Positions 17,990-26,271 of a stretch of 26,271 nt of DNA are shown one piece after another. Under the pieces are notes generated by a model. It was not told the DNA's origin, ran no database searches, and worked only from the letters and a program-made list of their open reading frames with translations. Numbering within the stretch: the stretch's first letter is position 1; the number at the start of each line of letters is the position of its first letter. Source of the stretch: Desarmillaria ectypa (lineage: Eukaryota > Basidiomycota > Agaricomycetes > Agaricales > Physalacriaceae); contig JAUDYN010000025.1 in NCBI GenBank assembly GCA_030407005.1, positions 1 to 26,271 on the forward strand, in the 5' to 3' direction. The position numbers and the translations under genes are program-made.

Positions 17990-18412
17990 TGTTACGATTT
18001 TTCCATTATCTTATCTTATCTGAGTCATATCCATGACTCATCCATCTAATCTGTTCAAGAATCCGACTCGTATCCAGCTACTCGCTGGTTAACACCCTCA
18101 TTCTCACTGTCTGTCACCCCAGATGCTTTTTATTAGTACCATGATCCTCCCAGATAGTCTTACTTCAATGCCGCTTGTGCATGGACTTTAGTGTTTCATC
18201 TATATATAACACCGTAGCAATACTATATAAGTAGAGTAAACTACACAGTTGTACTCTGTCTCTTATTTAAATTACAACCATATACCTCTTGTCTACATAA
18301 TACAGAAGGTCTAAAGCTTCTATTGCTCATATTGGGTGACTGTTCGAATGCGTAACAGCCCAGAGTGATCAGCTGATGACCCCAAGTCATGTGTCCAAGT
18401 CGGTCCCTAACA
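17990..18412 (+). mobile_element. F: solo LTR (423 bp) of the A family inside pol of C
   Basis: It starts TGTTACGATTTTTCC and ends CCTAACA, with TSD CCAGT on both sides (17985-17989 and 18413-18417). It has TATA at 18224-18230 and a start-site segment GTCTCTTATTTAA 34 nt downstream. It probably arose by recombination between the two LTRs of a full element. It retains more CpG than C and so is younger than its host. Confidence 0.93.
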
Positions 18413-21400
18413 CCAGTAGTGCAGCCGACGGCAATGCTAATAAGATTTGCCCCAGCTGCTACTGCTTAGTATTCTGCTGTAATGGCTAGTAGAAGTGGAA
18501 CTTTGAATGCCTCAAGCTGATACCAGACTCCTTCCGAGGCCTGGGAAGTTCCCGAGCAAACTAGAGCTGAAGAACAGGAGGAAGTCACTAGTGCCCAGGT
18601 GATAAAGAGGGGGCATTTCAGCAGAACCACTATTGTCAAAGTACCTGATGAAGAGGATGACACAGCCTTTCGACTATGGCAAGTCAGCCAGTCCAAAACC
18701 AGAACACTGGAACAAAAGCCTTCCTGATGCACTGGGAAGCAAGAAGCTCAAAGTCTTCTGAACGCACGGGGAAGCACTGAACCTGACACCCCACCTAATA
18801 AGGGGGTATCAAACTCAAGGTCTTCTGAATGCACAGGGAAGCACCAAACTCAAAGTCCTGTCTGAAAGGAAGGTGGATGATCCCCAATGGTACAGACCAT
18901 TTGGGATTGATTGGACTCTGTGCACCATACGCAGTTCCAAGAATTTAGCAGTCACCAAAGCAGTTCTCTCTATTTGGGTTCATCCCAAATGACTTGGAGA
19001 GATAGATGATGAGCTTGTCCAGAGCTTCAGAACCAGAGGGAGCTCTGCATGTGAGCAACTCTACAAACTCCATGAACCAATCTGCTATATCCACAGTACC
19101 AGAAGCTCAGGCTGAGACTTTCTGATGGATATTCAACTTTTCCCATGTACTGGGAAACAGATGTTGACAACCCATGCATTGTTGGATAGTGGCTGCACAG
19201 GCAGCTCTATTAACCAAACCTATGTCCAACAACATCAGCTGGACACCAGAAAAGCTGCCACCCCAATACCAGTCTATAATGCTGATGGAATGCACAATAA
19301 GACAGGTGACATCACAGAATTTGTGGAACTCTGAATGACCATCAGAAACCACAGTGAATGAATTGACCTCATGGTCACTGATTTAGGCTCCAAGACCATG
19401 TACTTGGGCCATGACTGGCTTAAATGCCACAACCCTTTTGTTAACTGGAAGGCAGGAACCATAATATTTAGACAGTGCCATTGCATTCAGAACCACTTCA
19501 TGCTGCCAGATGCAGACAAAGAAGACTGATAGGATGAAGAGCTAGAAGAGGGCAAAAGTATTCTCACAGTCAACATGCAAGAAGAAATCATCCTTTGTGC
19601 CATCCATCATGCAAATGAACTGGCAGCAGCAGTAAATGCCAAGAAACTGAAGCAGACATTTGAGGAGCTCATGTCTCCTCAGTATCAAAGCTTTAGAGAT
19701 TTATTCTCAACAGAAAGCTTTGACGATCTACCACAAAGAAGACCCTGGGACCATGCTATTGAACTAGCCCCAAACGCGAAATCCACTCTTGACTGTAAAG
19801 TCTACCCACTCAATCGAAATGAGCAAGAACAACTCGACAAGTTCCTCAATGAGAACTTGGACTCAGGACGAATCTGTCCCTTGAAATCCCCATTTGCATC
19901 CCCCTTCTTCTTTGTTAAGAAAAAGGACAGATCACTTCAACCAGTTCAGGACTACTGCAAACTGAATGAAATGATAATTAAGAATCGTTATCCCCTTCCG
20001 CTCATATTGGAACTTATCGACAAACTATGCAGCACAAAGTATTTCTCCAAATTAGATGTTCATTGGGGATATAACAATGTTCAAATCAGAGATGGAGATG
20101 AAGAAAAAGCAGCCTTCAGAACCAACTGAGGACTCTTTGAGCCTACAGTCATGTTCTTTGGCCTTACAAACTCACCAGCCACATTCCAGTGGATGATGAA
20201 TGATATCTTCAAAGATCTGATTGCCGGAGGAAAAGTTACTATTTATCTCGATGATATTTTGATTTTCATAAAAACCTTGTCAGAACACTGAGACATAGTT
20301 TGACAAGTACTCCAACATCTGCATGAGAACAAACTGTTCCTCAAAGCAGAGAAATGCAAGTTTGAGGTACTCAAAACTGAATACCTCAGGGTTATCATTA
20401 GTGAAGATGCTATTCATATGGACCCAGTCAAGATCGTGGGCATTGCTGAATGGCCCACTCCCATGAAGAAGAAGGAGCTACAATCATTCCTAGGATTTAT
20501 GAACTTCTATCGAAAATTCATCTGAGACTACTCCAAGATTGTATGTCCCCTCACCCAACTAACTGGAAAAGTAGACTGGATGTGGGGACCCAAACAAGAG
20601 CAGGCATTTAGTCAACTTAAAAGATTGATGACAACAAATGTAGTTCTTACAATTCCCTCAGACGATGGGAAGTTCTGAGTAGAGGCCAATGCTAGCAATG
20701 GAGCAGTTGGAGCTGTTCTAAGCCAAGAACAGAATGGCAAATGGAGGCCAGTCGCCTTCATGTTGAAAGTGCTCACTGTCACCGAGTGTAATTATGAGAT
20801 TTATGATAAAGAACTTCTAGCAATCATGCTAGCCCTGAAGGAGTGGTGCCATTACCTCATGGGCACCAAAGAGACTATCAAAATCTGGACAGATCACCAG
20901 AATCTCCAGTATTTCTGAAAACTGCAGAAGTTGAACTGTTGACAAGCCTGATGGGTCACCGAGTTAGCCGAATACCACTTTGTTCTGCAACACAAAGCTG
21001 GGACGGTGAACAAGAAAGCCGATCTTCTTAGTCAACAAGACAATTACAACCAAGGAAAGGAAGACAATCAAGATGTCATCGTCCTTTCACCAGAATATTT
21101 CAGGGCATTAGTACTGCCCACAGCCAAAGAATGAACTACGTGTATAAGAGATGCAACATGACAGAAGGAACAGTGGGACCAAGGAATAGAGAAGTCCCTG
21201 AACCATGAACGAGGAATTACCCAGGAAGACAAACTCCTATGGTACAATGGACAAGTCTATATTCCCAACAACTCTATCTTACATGGTGAGATCATTTCAC
21301 AATACCATGATCACATCACCACTGGACACCCAGGCATTGCCAAGACAAAGGAACTCATCCTTCACGAATATTGGTGGCCAAAGATGAAGAAAGACATTGA

Positions 21401-22805
21401 GTCTTATATCAAAGGATGCGAGACTTGTCAATGAACAAAGAGCGATATGCAGGCCAAAGCCACACCTCTTCATCCCAATGCCATACTTGACACTCCATGG
21501 ATGCATATTTTAGTTGACATGGTCACCGGACTCCCAGAGTCAGAAGGATTCAATGCTCTACTCATCATCATAGACTGATTCTCTAAGAACATCCTCCTAA
21601 TTCCATGCAATGAGGAACTATCAGCAGAAGGATGGGTGTTAATACTTCGCAACCATATATACACAAAGCATGGCATGCTACAAGTAGTCATATCAGACCG
21701 AGGACCTCAATTTGTCTCAGCATTCATAAAGGAACTTTACCAAATGCTGAACATCATGCAAAATGCCTCTACAGCATATCACCCTCAGACAGATGGACAA
21801 ACAGAGAGGGTAAATCAAAGTTGAAAAGTATCTTCAGATCTTTGTCAACCATCACCAAATGGATTGGGTAGCATAGTTACCCCTTGCTGAATTTGCCCAC
21901 AACAACCAAGTTCATTTGGCCATGGGCAAGAGTCCATTCATGGTCCTCTACAGATGAAATCCTCGACTCATTCACAAGTCAATGCAGAAAACCAGCTTCA
22001 CGAATCCTGCAGCTGTTGACTTCACCGAGACAATGGCCAAGGTCCATAAAGAAGTTCATGACACTTTGGAAAAGGCAGCAGTGCAAATGAAGGTGCAATA
22101 TGACAAATGAAAACAGTCTACATGAGAGTACCAAATCAGGGATAAGGTCTGGCTAGACACCGCCAACCTTCATCTCCCAAGACCCAAGAAGAAGCTCAAT
22201 AATAAATGAACAGGACTGTTCAAGATTGTCAAGAAGTCAGGAGCAGCAGCATACAAGCTGAAGCTGCTGCCGCATTGGAAAATACATCCTCAATTCAATG
22301 AGAAACTGTTGACTCCTTATGTCACACCCTCCTTCTCAAACCAACAACAGCTGCAGCCTTCTCCTCCAGACCTCATTGATGGTCAGGAAGAATATGAAAT
22401 CGAAGAAGTCTTGGATTCACACACTAGAAAGGTATGATCCAAGAAAGGACAACCATCCAAGGAAGTCACAGATTACTTGGTCAAGTGGAAAGGATGGACC
22501 CATGAACACAATTCATGGGTTTGAGAAAACGAGATGATGAATGCATTGGAAGCAATCCAAGAGTACCAGGCCAGCGTAAACCATGCCATATACACTCCAA
22601 AAATCATAACCAATGACAAAGCAGTGGTCAAGATCCTAGATCACAAGTACTCAGAACACGGCGATGTAGCCTACCTCACCAAATGAAAAGATGGATACAC
22701 AAAATGGATTGTCAATCCAGACAAGAATATATGGAAAAACTTGATTGACCAGTACTGGGTCAGTCAAATCATGACACAATTTGATACCTCAGAAGAAGAA
22801 CCTTA
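18413..22805 (+). pseudogene. pol: Element C, decayed pol: protease to chromodomain
   Basis: The order matches A. The first 450 bp are poorly conserved and contain imperfect repeats of TCTTCTGAATGCACAGGGAA. Then come protease (LLDSGCTGSS near 19180), RT with YLDD still readable at 20244-20255, RNase H, the integrase fragments and the chromodomain region (near 22390-22570). The second chromo-like segment follows (KILDHKYSEHGDVAYL near 22625). The RT arginine/stop site reads KLDVHWGYNN, so C lacks the TGA of A there. Numerous TGA stops match CGA in A (for example TTC TGA GTA against TTC CGA GTA near 20674), and a small deletion shifts the frame near 21823. The longest remaining open piece is 184 codons (19575-20129). 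It is a dead copy, useful for comparison. Confidence 0.9.
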
Positions 22806-22838
22806 GCAGTCAGGATGACTGCTTTAACAAGGGGGTAA
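22806..22838 (+). promoter_or_regulatory. Element C hairpin and polypurine tract
   Basis: GCAGTC-AGGAT-GACTGC (22806-22822) and AACAAGGGGGTAA (22826-22838) directly precede the 3' LTR. Both are conserved with A. Confidence 0.75.
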
Positions 22839-23254
22839 TGTTACAATTTTTCCGTTATCTTATCTTATCTGAGTCATATCCATGACTCAACCATCTAATC
22901 TTCCACTGATTCTGACTCATATCCAAGTACTCACTGACAACTACCCTCATTCTCACCGTCTGTCACCCCAGATGCTTTCCATTGGTTGTATGATCCTTCC
23001 AGACCATCCTACTTTGACACCGTTTATGCATGGACTCTAACGTTTCATCTATATATAATGCCATAGAAATAGTATATAAACAGAGTAAAACTACACAGTT
23101 GTACTCTATCTTTTGACTAAACTTAATCATATACTCCTTACTCTCACATACTAAAGATCACGCTTACATCTCTACTCAGGTAATTGTTCAAACACATAAC
23201 AGCCCCTAGAGATCAGCTGACATCCCAAGTCTCATGACTAAGGCGTACCTAATA
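22839..23254 (+). repeat. Element C 3' LTR (416 bp)
   Basis: It begins TGTTACAATTTTTCCG and ends CCTAATA (expected TAACA with one C-to-T). It has TATA at 23073-23079 and a start-site segment ATCTTTTGACTAA at 23108-23120. The GATA repeat and the inverted TGACTC pair are intact. The partner 5' LTR is outside the window, so its age cannot be read here. Confidence 0.88.
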
Positions 23255-26200
23255 GCATGGTAATAGAACCACCACCATCATCAAAGTACCAATGAAGAAG
23301 ATGACACTGCCTTTAGACTGTGACAAGCAAAACAGTCTAAGGCCAATATCCCAACACCTGAAATCCTGCCTAACAAGGGGGTACTGAAACACAAAGTCCC
23401 GCCAGTCATAGGGGCACTAAATCACATATGTACAAGCCATTCAGAGTAGACTGGACTCTATGCACCATCCAAAGTACCAAGAACTTGGCAGTTGCCAAAG
23501 CTGTTTCTCTCACTTGGGTACATCCCAAACAACTTGGAGAAATAACTGATGAGCTTGTCCAGAGCTTAATTACCAAAGAGAGTCCTGTGCACAAGCAGCT
23601 CTACAAACTTCATGAACCAATCCAGTATATCTGCAGAACCAAGAGCTCAGGCCAAGACTTCTTGGTGGATATCCAACTTTCTTCCTGTACACGAAAAAAG
23701 ATGTTGACAACCCAAGCATTGTTGGATAGTGGCTGCATAGGCAGTTCTATCAACCAAACCTATATCCAACAACACCAGTTGGACACCCAAAAAGCTGCCT
23801 CACTCATACCCATATACAATGCAGACAGAACCCATAATAAGGGTGGTGACATAACTGAATTTGTGGAACTCTGAATGACTATCGAAGACCACATTGAATG
23901 AATCGACCTTGCAGTCACCGACCTAGGCTCCAAGACAGTGTACTTGGGCCACAACTGGCTTAAATGCCATAATCCCCTCATCAACTGGAAATCAGCAGCC
24001 ATGACATTTGGATGATGTCATTGCATAAAAGACCATTTCACACTTCCCAATTCTGATGAAGAAGATAGATGAGATGAAGAACTAGAAGAAGGTGAGACTA
24101 TTCTAGCAGTAAACATGCAGGAAGAAATCATTCTTCAATCAGTACAACCATGCAAATAAACTGGTGGCAGCTGCAAATGCAGAAAAACTGAAACAGACCT
24201 TTGAAAAGCTCATGCCTCCTCAGTATCAAAGCTTTAGAGATTTATTCTTGAAGAAAGCTTTGATGATCTACCTGAATGAAGACCCCTGGGACCATGCCAT
24301 CGAGCTGATTCCTAATGTGAAATCCATGCTAGACTGCAAAGTCTATCCACTTAACCAAAATGAACAGGAACAACTTGACAAGTTCCTGGATGAAAACCTT
24401 GACTCAGGAAGAATTCGACCCTTCCAAATCCTCTTTTCGCCTCACCTTTCTTCTTTGTCAGAAAAAGGATGGTTCTTTATACCCTGTTCAGGATTATTAC
24501 AAATTGAACAAAAATGACAATAAAAAATCATTATCCCCTCCCCTTGATTTCTGAGCTCATCGACAAACTACATGGAGCAAAGTACTTCTCCAAGCTAGAT
24601 GTCTGGTGGGAATATAACAACATATGAATCAAAGATGGAGATGAAGAAAAGGCTGCATTCAGAACTAACTGAGAACTCTTTGAGCTACAGTCATGTTCTT
24701 TGGCCTTACTAACTCACCAGCCAAATTCCAGTGGATGATGAACAACATCTTCAAGGATTTGATCACCAGAGGAAAAGTCACTATTTACCTCAATGATATC
24801 CTCATCTTCATGAAATCCTTGTCTGAACACTGAATCATCATCCAACAAGTTTTACAATGACTATGAGAGAACAAATTGTTCCTCAAAGCAGAGAAATGCA
24901 AGTTCAAGGTACTCAAAACTGAATACCTTGGAGTCATCATCAGTGAAGATGCAATCCATATGGATCCAGTCAAAATTGCTGGAATAGTGGAGTGACCTAC
25001 TCCCACAAAAAAGAAAGAACTTCAATCTTTCTTAGGTTTCATGAACTTCTATCGCAAGTTCATTTGTGACTATTCAAAGATCATAGACCCCTCACTCAAT
25101 TAACCAGAAAAGTAGACTGGATGTGGGGACCAGACTAAGAACAGGCATTTGCATAACTCAAAAAGTTGATGATGACAAATGTAGTTCTAAACATTCCTCA
25201 GATGATGGGAAATTCCAAGTAGAGGCTGGCACCAGTGATGGAGCCATTGGTGCTGTTCTAAGCAAGAACAGAATGGCAAATGGAGGCTGGTTGCTTTCAT
25301 GTCAAAAGCTTTGATGGTCACTGAATGCAACTACAAGATTTATGACAAGGAGTTGCTAGCTATCATGTTAGCCCTAGAAGAATGGCATCATTACCTTATG
25401 GGCACAAAAGAAACAGTCAAAATCTGGATGGATCACCAAAATCTCCAGTACTTCCAAAAGCCCCAGAAGTTGAACCACTGACAAGCTCAGTGGGTCACAG
25501 AATTAGCTGAATACCACTTTATTCTTCAACATAAAGCAGGAATCACCAACAAGAAAGCAGATCTTCTCAGTCGACAAGACAATCACAATCAAGGAAAGAA
25601 AGACAATCAAGACAATAGTCATCCTTTCCCCAGAACACTTCCAGGCATTAATACTGCCCACCACTGAAGAATGAATCACATGTATAAGAGATGCAACCCA
25701 ACAAAAGAGTCAATGGGACCAAGGGATCAAGAAATCCCTTAACCATGAGTGAGGAATCACTCAGGAAAATGAAATCCTATGGTACAATGGATGAATCTAT
25801 GTTCCTCAGGATCTTTCACTATGTGGGGATATCATGGCTCAATATCATGACCATATTACTGCTGGACACCCAGGCATAGCCAAAACCAAAGAACTCATTT
25901 TACAAGAATATTGGTGGCCGAAAATGAAAAGAGACATTGAATCCTATATTAAGAGATGCAAAACATGTCAAAGAACAAAAGAGTGACATGCAGGCCAAGG
26001 GCAGTTTCCTCTTCATCCCAATGCAATCTCAGATACCCCATGGACTCACATTTCTGTGGATATGGTTACCAGACTTTCAGAATCAGAAGGCTTTGATGCC
26101 TTACTCATCATTGTGGATAGATTTTCCAAAAACATAATTCTCATTCCATGTAATGAAGAATTATCCACTGAAGGATGGGCTCTAATGCTCCGCAACCATA

Positions 26201-26271
26201 TGTATGTGAAACATGGAATGCTCCATAGTCATCTCAGATTGAGAACCTCAATTTGTATCCACATTCATGAA
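23255..26271 (+). pseudogene. pol: Element E: decayed gypsy pol, truncated by C on the left and by the window on the right
   Basis: It begins in the pre-protease region (equivalent to about 8735 in A) directly after the LTR of C, and runs to the integrase core around the second catalytic Asp. The protease DSG is readable (LLDSGCIGSS near 23725). RT is heavily damaged: the catalytic YLDD has become YLND (near 24786), and indels near 24246, 24440 and 24690 shift the frame. RNase H (KELLAIMLALEEW near 25342, DHQNLQYF near 25431) and the integrase zinc-finger region (near 25838-25990) can be followed across stops, many of them TGA where A has CGA. The longest open run is 148 codons (23428-23874). 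It is the oldest layer of the stack, since C, D, X, A and F all postdate it. Confidence 0.9.

Larger units (their letters stand above)
14942..23254 (+). mobile_element. Element C: decayed Ty3/gypsy copy, 5' end cut off by D, interrupted by solo LTR F
   Basis: It is colinear with A from just before the ORF1 membrane segment to the end of the 3' LTR. D is inserted at its left edge (AGAAC, 14942-14946), so its 5' LTR and PBS should lie left of the window. It carries many TGA and TAG stops, several at positions that are CGA in A, plus indels. It is inserted in E; the expected TSD right copy is GCATG (23255-23259). Confidence 0.9.

Noticed and set aside
18720..18870. Imperfect repeats of TCTTCTGAATGCACAGGGAA as a possible array
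   Set aside because: There are only about three degenerate copies with unequal spacing; a similar segment occurs in pol of A. It is neither a CRISPR nor a regular satellite.

Overview
The window contains no host gene, tRNA, rRNA or CRISPR array that I can find. It is a stack of nested LTR retrotransposons, almost certainly from a filamentous fungus and most likely an Agaricomycete. That assignment is an inference from three things: chromodomain Ty3/gypsy (chromovirus) polymerases, old copies that have lost nearly all CpG as TpG/CpA (many CGA arginine codons have become TGA), and AT-rich LTRs with fungal-style TATA boxes. I cannot name the species.

Layout, reconstructed from LTR ends and target-site duplications (TSDs), oldest to youngest. 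E is a decayed gypsy copy (+ strand), seen only as pol from 23255 to the window end. C is a second decayed gypsy copy (+), 14942-23254, inserted in E. Its 5' LTR lies left of the window. D is a decayed gypsy copy on the - strand, inserted in C; its 5' LTR ends at 14941 and the rest of it runs left off position 1. F is a 423-bp solo LTR (17990-18412, TSD CCAGT) inside C. X1 (947-2405) and X3 (2924-3164 plus 13367-14589) are copies of a different 1459-bp element, probably a solo LTR, inserted in D with 4-bp TSDs. A (3165-13366, TSD CTAGC) is a young, nearly intact gypsy element inserted in X3. X2 (6783-8489, TSD GCGG) is a third X copy, inserted in the pol of A, with an internal 248-bp duplication.

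Element A gives the gene plan. A 423-bp LTR is followed directly by a 13-nt primer-binding site (PBS) that complements the predicted 5' end of the element's own transcript, pointing to Tf1-like self-priming. Next comes ORF1, a predicted single-pass membrane protein with a PPPY motif. It overlaps gag, which has a proline-rich N-terminus, a coiled coil, a capsid-type Gag domain and a CCHC knuckle. A -1 frameshift context with a bulged hairpin leads to pol: protease, RT, RNase H, integrase, chromodomain and a second chromo-like segment. A hairpin, the polypurine tract and the 3' LTR follow. Apart from X2, the only breaks in A are one TGA in gag and one in pol, each at a site where CGA is the likely ancestor.

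The most notable signals are four: the PBS/transcript-start pair that covaries between A and D; the covarying hairpin at the gag-pol junction of A and C; ORF1, whose reading frame is better conserved than the overlapping gag frame; and the possible tandem chromodomain. Together the copies act as a small comparative data set.
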